From positions 1 to 64,000 of the forward strand of contig CAJXYU010000008.1 of NCBI GenBank assembly GCA_913063155.1: a DNA stretch of 64,000 bases, written 5' to 3'. The position numbers and the translations under genes are program-made. Shown here one piece after another: positions 1 to 8,801 of the stretch. The notes beneath the pieces are model-generated. The model was given only the letters and a program-made list of their open reading frames with translations, was not told the origin of the DNA and made no database searches. The DNA is from an uncultured Desulfovibrio sp. (GTDB lineage: Bacteria; Desulfobacterota; Desulfovibrionia; Desulfovibrionales; Desulfovibrionaceae). Each line of letters begins with the position of its first letter. The stretch's first letter is position 1.

Positions 1-1826
1 TGGAACATAAGCACCGGCCAGATCCTGAAGGAATGATCCCGTATGCCGCTTTTCTGCTCCGCTATGAGCTTTTGCAGCCGGCCATAGTCCCAAAAGCCGT
101 GTCGCTGAAGCCTCTCCCTGGAAAGTCGACTCGTAAGCAAATCGTCAAGATGGTTACGAAGCCAGACATGCTTGGGAAGCACAAAGCCTTCTTTCGGGCG
201 GTCAATAATCTCTCTGGGCAAATAGCGGGCGGCAACCTTTTTCAGGATGTATTTCAATATATTTCCCTTGATCTTGAGCGTGCCGGGAATTGATGCCGCC
301 AGTTCCGCAATCCGGTAGTCGAGAAATGGGGACCGGACTTCTACAGAATGGGCCATGGACAGGCGGTCGGCAAAATAGAGAATCTCGTTCGGGAGAAGGG
401 TATGCACGTCCGCTTCAAGCATTGCGTTCATCGGGTCTAAAGACGTGGTCCTGTCCCAATAGCCTTTGAGGAATGTCTGGACAGAATACTTTTCCACCCA
501 ATGCTTGTATTTATTGGACAGTATGTTCAGTTTATCCTTGTCCGGAAAAGCACCGAAGCAGGAACGCACTTCCCATGGGGTCATGCCTTCAAAGTTCTTG
601 AGAAAGTCGACCCGCTCCTCAAGCGGAGCCAGGTTCGCAACAGCATATGGATCCTGCGCCCCGGCTTCCCTGGCTTTCTCAAGATGGTACAGAGGCCAGA
701 CAAGACGATGGTGGCCGTAGCTTCCGAAAAGATCGTCCGCTCCGTCTCCCGAGAGCACGACCTTCACATGCCGACGAACCAGCTTTGTCAAAAAATATGT
801 TGAGAGGACGCCGGCAAAGGGCTGATCCAAGTGGTATGCGACATCCGACAGTCCTTCCTCCAATTCGGAGGCCTGCATGATCATTTCGTGATGATCGGTT
901 TCCAGCACCCCGGCGAGTCGACGGGCATAATAGGCGTCATCTTTGCCGCTGACCTCGCCTGAATAGCCCAGCGAAAAAGTATGGAACGGCCCGTTGTGAA
1001 AGGACCTGACCATGGCTACGACCAGCGAGGAATCCACACCGCCGGACAGATAGGCTCCCACCGGAACGTCGGCCCGCATTCTCAATTTACACGCGTTTAA
1101 AAGGAGTTCTTCCAGCGCATCGCAGATTTCTTCTTCGCCGGACCAATTGCCCGGAGTGAAGTCAAGATCCCAGTACTTGCGGATGACTGGTTCCCTGCCC
1201 GGTTTCCATTCGAGGTAATGGCCCGGCGGGAGTGCGTGAACGCCCTCATAAATCGTTGCCGGTTCGGGGATATTCCGAAGTGACAGATAAAGGGAAATTG
1301 AACGGTGAGACGGGGTGGTGTCTATGCCGGGACAGGAAAGCAAGGATTTGATTTCCGAAGCGAATACAAGGCGATCATCGGCAATGGCCCAATAAAGCGG
1401 TTTAACACCAAGCCGGTCCCTGGCGAGCAGCAGGCGTTGTTTGCTTTCATCCCACAGGGCGAATGCAAACATCCCGTTTAGGCGGGACAACAATTCCGCA
1501 TCATGTTTGCGGTAAAGTGCAAGCAGCGGCTCGCAGTCCGAATTGGTGCCGAATTCGTACCCCTCTGTCTGCAGTTCTGAACGGAGTTCTTTGTAATTGT
1601 AGATTTCTCCATTACAGACGAGAGCCAACTGTCCGCTGTCAGCAAACAAGGGCTGTTTCCCGGTCTTGGGATCTATGATTGCCAGACGGCGGTGCGCAAG
1701 GTTCATGCGCCCTGCCGGTGACGAATAACTCCCTTTGCCATCGGGGCCCCGGTGCGTGAGGCGCCGGCTCATTTCTTCCAGCAGGGCATTGTCCGGCGGT
1801 CCGCTGAAACCGCATATTCCACACAT
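1..1826 (-). CDS. asnB: Asparagine synthetase (glutamine-hydrolysing), partial at 3' end
   Basis: Class II glutamine amidotransferase that amidates aspartate, or in biosynthetic loci another carboxylate, using glutamine and ATP. The start ATG (1826-1824) gives MCGICGF, so Cys2 becomes the N-terminal nucleophile. HRRLAI and NGEIYNY glutaminase motifs follow, and the synthetase PP-loop SGGVDSS lies near residue 260. The frame stays open to base 1, about 608 codons, and ends in the family-typical RIWPVLMF stretch, so only the last residues are missing. It starts 3 bp after the stop of the acetyltransferase gene and is the last visible gene of the minus-strand cluster. In this setting it may amidate a cluster product rather than serve bulk asparagine synthesis; that is inference. 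Confidence 0.93.
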   Translation of the reverse strand, partial: MCGICGFSGPPDNALLEEMSRRLTHRGPDGKGSYSSPAGRMNLAHRRLAIIDPKTGKQPLFADSGQLALVCNGEIYNYKELRSELQTEGYEFGTNSDCEPLLALYRKHDAELLSRLNGMFAFALWDESKQRLLLARDRLGVKPLYWAIADDRLVFASEIKSLLSCPGIDTTPSHRSISLYLSLRNIPEPATIYEGVHALPPGHYLEWKPGREPVIRKYWDLDFTPGNWSGEEEICDALEELLLNACKLRMRADVPVGAYLSGGVDSSLVVAMVRSFHNGPFHTFSLGYSGEVSGKDDAYYARRLAGVLETDHHEMIMQASELEEGLSDVAYHLDQPFAGVLSTYFLTKLVRRHVKVVLSGDGADDLFGSYGHHRLVWPLYHLEKAREAGAQDPYAVANLAPLEERVDFLKNFEGMTPWEVRSCFGAFPDKDKLNILSNKYKHWVEKYSVQTFLKGYWDRTTSLDPMNAMLEADVHTLLPNEILYFADRLSMAHSVEVRSPFLDYRIAELAASIPGTLKIKGNILKYILKKVAARYLPREIIDRPKEGFVLPKHVWLRNHLDDLLTSRLSRERLQRHGFWDYGRLQKLIAEQKSGIRDHSFRIWPVLMF

Positions 1827-1828
1827 TG

Positions 1829-2440
1829 TCAGCTCCCGCTTCGTTGGGAAGTTTCAATTCCCCATGACTTGAGAGTTTCCTTCCCTCTATTCGGAAGCAT
1901 CCTTGCAGGGTTGCCGACGACCGTCGCACCGTCCGGTACATCCTCAATTACAACGGAATTTGCTCCGACGATGATTTCGCTTCCCAAGGTTACTCCGCCG
2001 ACTATCACCGCTCCGGCAAAAAAGAACACATTGTCCCCCACGGTGGGAAAAGTCTTTATCTGGTCTGGGTGCCACCCAGCCGCCCCGAAAGTGACGTTCT
2101 GAAATATAGTTGCATTGCTCCCCAATGCTGTGCCTCGTCCGATGACGATTCCCGCAGGATGGGCGATCAGAAGCCCCGGACCGATCTCGGCGTTGAATTC
2201 AATTTCCGCTGAAGTAAGGAACTGCCCGAGCCGGGCGATGGCCCAGGCCAGCCAGGTAAGCCCCCAACGATGGAACCGATGGGCCACCCGGTGAAGAAAT
2301 ACAGCCTGAAATCCAGGCTTGAAAAGAAAGGACTCAAGAGCAATTCGAAAAAAGCTCCCTTTCTGTCCCCTGAGTTTGAATGTTGTCCTGTAACGGTCCA
2401 GGTCGGACCTGACCAACCGGTGAAAAGACAAATTACCCAA
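1829..2440 (-). CDS. Serine acetyltransferase-like left-handed beta-helix protein
   Basis: A 203-aa CysE/hexapeptide-type acyltransferase. The N-terminal half is helical with a hydrophobic stretch; hexapeptide repeats run from about residue 80 (IGPGLLIAHPAGIVIG, then VTLGSEIIVGANSVV), ending in the usual VVGNPARM. The His of AHPAGIVIG matches the catalytic His of the CysE family. It is shorter than E. coli CysE (273 aa). The start overlaps the upstream ATP-grasp gene by 8 bp and the stop sits 2 bp before asnB, so it is translationally coupled. It probably transfers an acyl group to a cluster intermediate; cysteine biosynthesis is the alternative. Confidence 0.8.
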   Translation of the reverse strand: MGNLSFHRLVRSDLDRYRTTFKLRGQKGSFFRIALESFLFKPGFQAVFLHRVAHRFHRWGLTWLAWAIARLGQFLTSAEIEFNAEIGPGLLIAHPAGIVIGRGTALGSNATIFQNVTFGAAGWHPDQIKTFPTVGDNVFFFAGAVIVGGVTLGSEIIVGANSVVIEDVPDGATVVGNPARMLPNRGKETLKSWGIETSQRSGS

Positions 2441-3488
2441 CGGCCTTATCCCCTGCAGTCATACCTTCCCTCAATCCGTCTATGCTGACATCGGGCAGAT
2501 AGAGTTCTTCCCAGTACCTGAGAACGACCCCCTGCCGGATCGTCGGCTGGGTTATCGTTTCACCGAAACAATGTTGCCGGATGGCCATTTCAACGTCATT
2601 GTAACCCAGATGGTATCGGATGCCCATGGTGCCGGATATGCGGGGGTTGATTTCAAAACAAATCGGACCGTTCTCAGTGACGCGGAACTGAAAATTGAGT
2701 GAACCGACGCTACCTATCACCTGCCCCCAACGTTTCACCTCATCCATCAGAGCGGAATCCAGGCAGGATTCGACTCGGTAGCTGGTGCCCTGAAGCAATT
2801 CACGCCAAAGAACGATACAGGCGTCCACTTGCCCGGGAGCTGAAGAGTATATCGATGCAGTGAATTCGGTTTCATCGGTACCGACCAGCTTCTGGATCAC
2901 ACCGTCCTTCCCAAGCATCATGGATGCAGCATGGGCTTCCTCTTTGTTCCTGACGACCATAATACCCCTGCTGGCATATCCGCACCTGGGTTTCGCTATA
3001 AGAGGGTAGCCATGACGCTGTATCAACTCCTCAAGCCCTTCCCTGTCTTCCGCAAGGACGGTGTCGGGATGTGGAAGATCTTTGCAGGCAAAAAGTTGTG
3101 CGGTTTCCCATTTATCGCTGCACTTCCGTACTATTTCGGCAGGATTTACCAGAATCCGGGCGTTGGTCGCCTTCTCCAGACGTTCTTTCATTTCGGCGAG
3201 CGGCAAGGTCTCCGTGTCGGCACCGACAAAAACGAGGTCAATCTTTTCGTTTCGGATTATCTTCGAAAAGCTATCAAAGAAATCCGGATCGGTCGCCATG
3301 GGAACAGTGTATCCGCGGTCTGCAAGATACAGCCCCGGCGAGAGGGGATGCGCATCGGTTCCTACAACCCAGCTTGCCAGACCACAGTGTTTTAGAGCCT
3401 TCAGCACTCCCTGCGCAACATTGCCACCGACTCCGGTAACCAATACGCGAACCTTTCCGTCGACACTTCCTTTCCAAAACGTATTCAT
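2433..3488 (-). CDS. ATP-grasp carboxylate-amine ligase
   Basis: A 351-aa ATP-grasp enzyme resembling the CarB-like ligases found in sugar and peptide modification loci. Near residue 13 it has a nucleotide-binding type start (VRVLVTGVGGNVAQGVLKAL), then a central ATP-grasp fold with YPLIAKPRCGYASRGI as the ATP-binding loop and FEINPRISG as the metal-binding Glu/Asn motif. These enzymes form an acyl-phosphate and join a carboxylate to an amine. AAGGAAG stands just before the ATG. The gene follows the SPASM gene after 30 bp and overlaps the acetyltransferase by 8 bp. The substrate cannot be read from sequence. Confidence 0.82.
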   Translation of the reverse strand: MNTFWKGSVDGKVRVLVTGVGGNVAQGVLKALKHCGLASWVVGTDAHPLSPGLYLADRGYTVPMATDPDFFDSFSKIIRNEKIDLVFVGADTETLPLAEMKERLEKATNARILVNPAEIVRKCSDKWETAQLFACKDLPHPDTVLAEDREGLEELIQRHGYPLIAKPRCGYASRGIMVVRNKEEAHAASMMLGKDGVIQKLVGTDETEFTASIYSSAPGQVDACIVLWRELLQGTSYRVESCLDSALMDEVKRWGQVIGSVGSLNFQFRVTENGPICFEINPRISGTMGIRYHLGYNDVEMAIRQHCFGETITQPTIRQGVVLRYWEELYLPDVSIDGLREGMTAGDKAVG

Positions 3489-3518
3489 AACTTCCTTTTC
3501 GACCGATTGCGGCCCAAG

Positions 3519-4445
3519 TTATCCGTCCAGCCCCGCAATAACCTGCAGGATTCCCGGATCCATCGGGGACTTGGTCTGCCAGTCCCGACATTCCTGGCAG
3601 AACTTTGGAAGCTTGTCCCATTCTTCTCGTGCGTGATGGACCAAGTAGGGGCGGGTGCGCTTCTGCCAGATATCGTAAATGGAATCTTCCTTGATAGTGC
3701 CGAGACTGTTCCGGTTGGGCCAGTCGCAGACGCAATAAGGAACTTCTCCCGTGTCAAAGACGTTGATGGAATCGAAAATCCAAGGACAGGCGTATCGCCT
3801 CTCTTTCGTCTTGACATGATCGGACAGGTAGCCCGCCCAAGTGAGCTTGGGCCGGACAAAAACATTGACCGGATACTTTGCCCAGTACTCCCGGAAATCG
3901 TCTTCCTGGTGCTCGTTGTTTTCATATACACCGAACTGAACTGTAACCAGCACCTTGTCTCCAGCTGCTTCACACAGACTATGAATATTTTGGATCACTT
4001 TGTGGAAATCACCGCCACGCCTGGTTTCGTCGTATACTTCCGGGGTGGTGGCATCGATGCCGACGTACACTTCATCCAGCCCTGCTTCAAGAAGATCGGC
4101 GATGGCCCTATCGTCGAGAAGATTGCCGTTGGTGTTGATCGCCGCCTTTTGCAGCCCCCTGTCCTTTGCATAACGAATTCGTTCGAACAAGCCGGATCTG
4201 CGTTTGAGAAGCGGCTCACCGAAATAGCAAAACCAGATACGGGTATCAGGTGTCCTGGCCGTCACCTCGTCAATGACCTTTCGCGCGGCGTCCTCATCGA
4301 GTGTCCCCCATTTCCGGGGGTTGAATTGCCGGGCGCACATGGAGCAGTTGAGATTGCAATGCGATGTAGTCTCAAGAAGAAGCTGCTTCGGAAAGGTAAG
4401 AAGCTTGTCGGCCTGTTGCTGTACGGTGGGCTTATCTGTGATCAT
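3519..4445 (-). CDS. Radical SAM/SPASM domain protein
   Basis: A 308-aa enzyme with the radical SAM cluster motif SHCNLNCSMCARQ (CX3CX2C) near residue 30, a (beta/alpha) barrel with the GEP-like FGEPLL and NTNG elements, and a C-terminal Cys-rich SPASM-type region (YACPW, YCVCDW, CQECRDW) that should bind auxiliary Fe-S clusters. SPASM proteins modify peptides, or act on sugars and other small molecules. I chose the ATG at 4445, 20 bp after the PHP stop and preceded by GGGA; a TTG at 4487 would extend it by 14 residues and overlap the PHP gene. No precursor peptide is evident beside it. Confidence 0.85.
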   Translation of the reverse strand: MITDKPTVQQQADKLLTFPKQLLLETTSHCNLNCSMCARQFNPRKWGTLDEDAARKVIDEVTARTPDTRIWFCYFGEPLLKRRSGLFERIRYAKDRGLQKAAINTNGNLLDDRAIADLLEAGLDEVYVGIDATTPEVYDETRRGGDFHKVIQNIHSLCEAAGDKVLVTVQFGVYENNEHQEDDFREYWAKYPVNVFVRPKLTWAGYLSDHVKTKERRYACPWIFDSINVFDTGEVPYCVCDWPNRNSLGTIKEDSIYDIWQKRTRPYLVHHAREEWDKLPKFCQECRDWQTKSPMDPGILQVIAGLDG

Positions 4446-4465
4446 GACGGAAATGTTCCCTATGA

Positions 4466-5272
4466 CTAAATGATTGAATTTGCCCAACTGGGGGCATGAA
4501 TGGTTCTGCCGATCTGGTCAAGGTAGTGCGCATCGGAACCGGCGGTGAACAAAACTCCCTTTTCGCGAAGCTGACCCAATAGCCGCATATAGGAACGGAC
4601 AAAGGAGTCTCCCCCCAGGCGTTCCGGTCTTATAATCAGATCGCGGCAATGAAATTCCATCCTTGTGTTGTTTTTGATCAGTGCCTTCGCCAATGCGTCG
4701 ATCAGGTCGGCGGGTATCTTGTGAGGCCGAAGCCCCTGAGCCAATTTCGGTGCGTCTTTAAAAAGAAATCCATAAATATAAGGATGGGCGACGATGTCCA
4801 CACGATGCCCGGAGATAGCCTTCAAGAGCGACTCGGTCTCCTTGATGAGAAAGGCCTCAGGCGCCAAGTCCGTATTGAGCTTGACCCACGGAAGCTGAGT
4901 GTGCCCCATTGCCAGCAGAATGTAGTCGACATGCTCGTAGCACTCCCCAGTCAATGTCGTAGAACCATTCTGGTCGAGCAGTTCCGCCTCTCCCCCCATC
5001 AGAACAGTGCCGGAGAATGCCTCCCGGACCAAGGCTATCTCCTCTCTGGCCATGTCGAACAACGCCAACGGAGTGTCCGGGTGGAGGTGATTAACCAGCC
5101 CGACACGGGACAACCCCACTTCCGATGCTTTCCGCAAAATATTCCCCGGAGTCATTTCCTTGGAGGTACAGGGGGAATGATGAAGATGGATATGAAAATC
5201 CGAGGTGGACTTCATTGGTGCGGCTAAATGATCGTCGATCAAATCGTCGTTGTTTTTCATCATGCTATGCAT
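4466..5272 (-). CDS. PHP-domain metal-dependent hydrolase
   Basis: A 268-aa PHP family protein (polymerase and histidinol phosphatase fold). Metal ligands are visible as FHIHLHHSP (residues 26-34), NHLHPD, VAHPYIYG and the C-terminal GSDAHY. PHP proteins are phosphoesterases; several act as sugar- or tyrosine-phosphatases in capsule loci. The start overlaps the epimerase stop by 8 bp. No clear Shine-Dalgarno sequence is seen, and a second ATG pair lies 9 bp downstream, so the exact start is uncertain. The job here is probably removal of a phosphate from a cluster intermediate; this is inferred from context. Confidence 0.82.
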   Translation of the reverse strand: MHSMMKNNDDLIDDHLAAPMKSTSDFHIHLHHSPCTSKEMTPGNILRKASEVGLSRVGLVNHLHPDTPLALFDMAREEIALVREAFSGTVLMGGEAELLDQNGSTTLTGECYEHVDYILLAMGHTQLPWVKLNTDLAPEAFLIKETESLLKAISGHRVDIVAHPYIYGFLFKDAPKLAQGLRPHKIPADLIDALAKALIKNNTRMEFHCRDLIIRPERLGGDSFVRSYMRLLGQLREKGVLFTAGSDAHYLDQIGRTIHAPSWANSII

Positions 5273-6158
5273 TTTTTAACTGACGGACAATATTCTTGAG
5301 ACCGGCATCAATGTCAATTCCCGCCTTGAAACCGATACACTGCCGGGCCTTTTCTACATTAAGTCTTACTGAGCCGCCATCGGGTTTTTCCGGCAGAAAG
5401 TCCGCACTGAGGCCGGAGACGCCGATGTGCCGTATGACAGCCTCGGCAAGAGCCTTCATGGAGACGGGGACGCCGCTTCCGACGTTGAAGGGGCCACTTT
5501 GGCCCGACTCGGCAGCCGCCAGAAGCGCAACACATGCGTCATCCACATGCAGGAAATCCTGCACCCTTTCGCCCGTACCGTGTATAACAGGCTGCTTTTT
5601 CTGGAGAACTCTCTCAATAAACAGATTAAGAACCGTATTGGAAAAGCGACGCAACTGCCCAACCCCGTAAATAGATGAAAAGCGAAGGGAAGTCGCTTGC
5701 GTTCCGATTTGGCGGGTCAGGTCAAGAATGTGTTCACCGTAAAGCTTTGAAACTCCGTAGGGTGTGGCCGGCGACGGCGGAATGCTTTCAACGTATTCCG
5801 GCAGATCCGGCGGATAAACAGAGATGCTGGATGCGTACACGACCCGCTCAGGCTTCCATCGCAGACATGCATCGTAAAGCAGGTTAGCCATTGCACAATT
5901 GGCGTGAAGGGGGGAGTGCGAAGTCCCCTCTTTGCCAGGAAAAATCCTGGCTGCGAGGTGAAATATCAAATTGTAGGCCAAATCAAGCTTTCGCCAACTG
6001 TCCTTGCGGGTCAAATCGAGACGAGGAGCGTTGTGCCGGTCGCTGAGTACACCTTTGTACCCGACCGCAGTGATACGTGCATCGGGATATTCTTTCAGTG
6101 CTTTTTGAGTGAAAACCTCTCCAAGCGCTCCTCCGGCTCCTGTTATCAGTATGTTCAT
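5265..6158 (-). CDS. NAD-dependent epimerase/dehydratase (extended SDR)
   Basis: A 297-aa extended short-chain dehydrogenase of the sugar-nucleotide epimerase type. It has the Rossmann motif ITGAGGALG at residues 5-13, HLAARIFPG, the catalytic pair TPYGVSKLYGE (YxxxK) and a C-terminal substrate domain with FNVGSG. Family members interconvert or dehydrate NDP-sugars. AAAGGGTG precedes the ATG by 3 bp. It follows the membrane protein gene after 11 bp and overlaps the PHP gene by 8 bp. It is the clearest sign that the cluster handles an activated sugar. Confidence 0.87.
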   Translation of the reverse strand: MNILITGAGGALGEVFTQKALKEYPDARITAVGYKGVLSDRHNAPRLDLTRKDSWRKLDLAYNLIFHLAARIFPGKEGTSHSPLHANCAMANLLYDACLRWKPERVVYASSISVYPPDLPEYVESIPPSPATPYGVSKLYGEHILDLTRQIGTQATSLRFSSIYGVGQLRRFSNTVLNLFIERVLQKKQPVIHGTGERVQDFLHVDDACVALLAAAESGQSGPFNVGSGVPVSMKALAEAVIRHIGVSGLSADFLPEKPDGGSVRLNVEKARQCIGFKAGIDIDAGLKNIVRQLKNA

Positions 6159-6169
6159 TACACCCTTTC

Positions 6170-7171
6170 TCAGTCTTTTGCCGTAACCACGCCTTGCATT
6201 TCTTTGAAGTCCCTAAAGAAGGGCAGTCCTCCGAAAGAGAAAAGAACACACAGAAACCGCCATGTAAGAAGGATGACGAGGCCGCCTTCCGCCCGGCCAA
6301 GCGTCCATATCGCCTCAGCCACGCTTTCGGTCCATCCTATATTCCCGGGAGTAACGGGAATTGAGCTTGAGAGAAAGACAAGTGGGGAGAAAAGAAGACT
6401 GAAAACCGCTTCCTGGGTTCCGAAAATCGAGTACGCCAAGCTCGCCGTCCCGATGCAGGCGGCCACGTGAACCGTGATGGAAAAAAGCAGCACCGTCAGC
6501 AACATTTTCCGTTTCCCGGTAAAATGCTTTAAAATGCTGCCGACCGCTCTCAGCGGCCGCAGGCTGGGGAATCGATCCGTAAAGCCGATAAGCACTGATT
6601 GAATATGCTTCACTCTCAGCGACAGGACACCAAGGAAGAGGACGAGAGGGATGGACAGCACGAGAAGCAAGGCCAGACCGTAGTCGCCAAGCTGAAGCTG
6701 GCCTCCTGTTCGCAAGAGAGTAAAAGCGGTCAAAGAAGCAAAGGCGATGATGGAGAGAGCAAGCAGCCCCAGAATTCTGTCGAGCAGGATGACGGCGCTG
6801 ATCTCCTTGATATTGAGCGAAATCGTTTTGCGGAAAAAATAGAGGCGGGACAGGTCGAACCCGGCTCCGGCCGGAAGAAAATTATTTGAGAAAAAACCCA
6901 AGTATACTATTCGAAAAGCCTGTCGGAATGGGAGATGTGCGCCAAGTCCCTGTAAAAGGATCTTTTGCCTGAGAGCGTTCACTGCCTGGATTACGGCAAG
7001 ACACAGAAGGGGAATTATGGCAAAAGCGGGCGACAGGGTTTGCAACCTTGTCGGCAATTCTTTGTAATCGCTTCCCAACTTATGCACCAAGTACCCACAC
7101 AGCGGTATGAAAACAATGAACTTGGCTGTCCATATCAAGGGCTTGCGATAGCTGGTAAAAGATATGTGCAT
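6170..7171 (-). CDS. Lysylphosphatidylglycerol-synthase-like TM / flippase-like protein
   Basis: A 333-aa integral membrane protein with about eight hydrophobic segments and the signature of the UPF0104/AglD/YbhN-like family: FFSNNFLPAGAGFDLSRLYFF near residue 95, then SIPVTPGNIGWTES near 275. The family includes the transmembrane part of LPG synthase and proteins proposed to move lipid-linked products. It is the first gene of the minus-strand cluster, 169 bp from the divergent radical SAM gene. Its role, perhaps export or transfer of the cluster product, is inferred. Confidence 0.78.
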   Translation of the reverse strand: MHISFTSYRKPLIWTAKFIVFIPLCGYLVHKLGSDYKELPTRLQTLSPAFAIIPLLCLAVIQAVNALRQKILLQGLGAHLPFRQAFRIVYLGFFSNNFLPAGAGFDLSRLYFFRKTISLNIKEISAVILLDRILGLLALSIIAFASLTAFTLLRTGGQLQLGDYGLALLLVLSIPLVLFLGVLSLRVKHIQSVLIGFTDRFPSLRPLRAVGSILKHFTGKRKMLLTVLLFSITVHVAACIGTASLAYSIFGTQEAVFSLLFSPLVFLSSSIPVTPGNIGWTESVAEAIWTLGRAEGGLVILLTWRFLCVLFSFGGLPFFRDFKEMQGVVTAKD

Positions 7172-7231
7172 CAGGTTAGAAAGCCAACAAAGGGGCTTGT
7201 CGTTAACTGGGTGATTATTTTATGAATATTT

Positions 7232-7246
7232 GTCATATTATATGAC
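7232..7246. promoter_or_regulatory. Perfect palindrome in divergent intergenic region (operator candidate)
   Basis: GTCATATTATATGAC is a 15-nt perfect palindrome around one central base. It lies in the only non-coding gap between the minus cluster (start 7171) and the plus radical SAM gene (start 7341). A second small inverted repeat, TGGCGC-N8-GCGCCA, is at 7281-7300. Both fit control of the divergent promoters. No regulator gene is visible in the cluster. Confidence 0.45.
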
Positions 7247-7340
7247 GTGCTGGATTTGTTCAAGCTAAATATCCTCTTGGTGGCGCTACGGGCTGCGCCA
7301 GGCTTCTCTTCTTTGGGGTGAATAACGGGGGGGGACGAAA

Positions 7341-8801
7341 ATGAGAATACTGTTTGTAATCAGCGAAGCGTTTTTTAGCGAGAATCTCGGGGTCATGACC
7401 CTTTCCGCAATTTGCAAACGCGACGGGCACTCGACGAAGTTATTGGTTCTTTCCAAGCATGATATCCTGAAGACGTTGGAGCAATATGATCCCGACATGA
7501 TCGGATATAGCGCCATGACGCCGGATATCCCCGCTTTCAAGCGTGCAGATGCCATCGTGCGGAACTGGATCACAAGGCGCAACAAGCCGGTCCCGCGGAT
7601 AATGGGAGGAGCGCACCCGACGTTCTTTCCTGAAGTTTGTGACGAAATGCAGCTTGACGCCATCGTCGTCGGCGAAGGGGACAATGCCATGGTTCGGCTA
7701 TTGAAGGCGCATGAGGAAAACGAAGGGTTTGACGGCATTCCCAATGTCTTTCCCGCAGGCGGTTCGATGGAGGGTGTCGACTTGGAGTTAATTGACGATC
7801 TCGACGAAATTCCATTTTTGGATCGAGATGTCTTTTACGATGCCGTTCCCCATTTCCGGAATTTTCGGCTGCGGAGCGTCAAGATTGGCCGGGGATGCCC
7901 ATATCGCTGTACCTACTGTCATAATCATGTTTTCAACGCCCTTTTCAGAAAATCCGGAAAAATTGTGCGCCGCAGGTCTGTCGACAGTGTAATGAATGAA
8001 CTGAAACATGTGGTGACTAATTGCGGCCCTGTCGGACAAATCCGTTTCGGAGACGACACTTTCATTTACAAAATCGACGACTGGGTACGGGAATTTCTCC
8101 GCAGGTATAAAGAAGAAATCAACCTTCCTTTCTATTGTCTGTTGCGCTCGAACGTCATCACGGATGAAATGGTTGAGCTTCTGGCTGATGCGGGATGCTG
8201 CTCCGTTTCGCTTTCGGTCGAATCCGGACGGGAAGATGTACGAAACAATATATTGAAAAGAGGCATTTCCGATGAGAAGGCGCGTCAGTCGTTTGCGACA
8301 TTGCGCAAGTACGGAATCAAAACCCAGACGAATTCCATGCTCGGCCTTCCCGGCGGAACCATCGAAGACGATCTGCTTTCATTCCGCTTTGAAAAGTCAC
8401 TTAAGCCTTCCGTTGGGCAATTCTCCATATGGACGCCGTTTCCCAGAACCAAATTGACGGATATCGCCAATGATGGGGGGTGCATCCCGGACGACTACAA
8501 CTTCGAAAATTTTTTGTGGAGTAGAAGCCCGCTTAATTCATATTCGGACAAGGATAAGGATATTCAGTTGAACCTGGTGCACCTGGGCCCGCTTTTCTGT
8601 GATCTTCCTGAAGCATTTAACCCCATCCTCGAAAAAATCCTCAGGGCCAAACCCAACAAAGTGTTTCATGTGTTGGGTACATCATACACTTTGTTCAAAT
8701 ACTACATTTCGATCTTTTTCTCTTCCATTCCGAAAAATCCATTCACCATGGCTCGCTTCTTGTTCGGCTCACTGAAGTATATGGTTTGGTCGAAAGAATA
8801 G
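7341..8801 (+). CDS. B12-binding-type radical SAM protein
   Basis: A 486-aa class B-like radical SAM enzyme. The N-terminal domain (1-140) has the flavodoxin-like cobalamin-binding fold layout (MRILFVISE, then YDPDMIGYSAMTPDI, GGAHPTFFPE, VVGEGD) but no obvious DXHXXG base-on motif. The radical SAM motif CPYRCTYCHN starts near residue 185, followed by the FGDDTFI and SVESG elements. Such enzymes do methylations and other difficult chemistry on sugars, lipids and natural products. A purine-rich GGGGACGAAA precedes the ATG. It is transcribed away from the seven-gene minus cluster and probably belongs to the same pathway. No partner gene follows it. Confidence 0.85.
   Translation: MRILFVISEAFFSENLGVMTLSAICKRDGHSTKLLVLSKHDILKTLEQYDPDMIGYSAMTPDIPAFKRADAIVRNWITRRNKPVPRIMGGAHPTFFPEVCDEMQLDAIVVGEGDNAMVRLLKAHEENEGFDGIPNVFPAGGSMEGVDLELIDDLDEIPFLDRDVFYDAVPHFRNFRLRSVKIGRGCPYRCTYCHNHVFNALFRKSGKIVRRRSVDSVMNELKHVVTNCGPVGQIRFGDDTFIYKIDDWVREFLRRYKEEINLPFYCLLRSNVITDEMVELLADAGCCSVSLSVESGREDVRNNILKRGISDEKARQSFATLRKYGIKTQTNSMLGLPGGTIEDDLLSFRFEKSLKPSVGQFSIWTPFPRTKLTDIANDGGCIPDDYNFENFLWSRSPLNSYSDKDKDIQLNLVHLGPLFCDLPEAFNPILEKILRAKPNKVFHVLGTSYTLFKYYISIFFSSIPKNPFTMARFLFGSLKYMVWSKE

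Noticed and set aside
3519..8801. A ribosomally made precursor peptide for the radical SAM enzymes
   Set aside because: No short SD-led frame with a Cys- or Gly-rich core lies in the small gaps of the locus; it could be outside the window.
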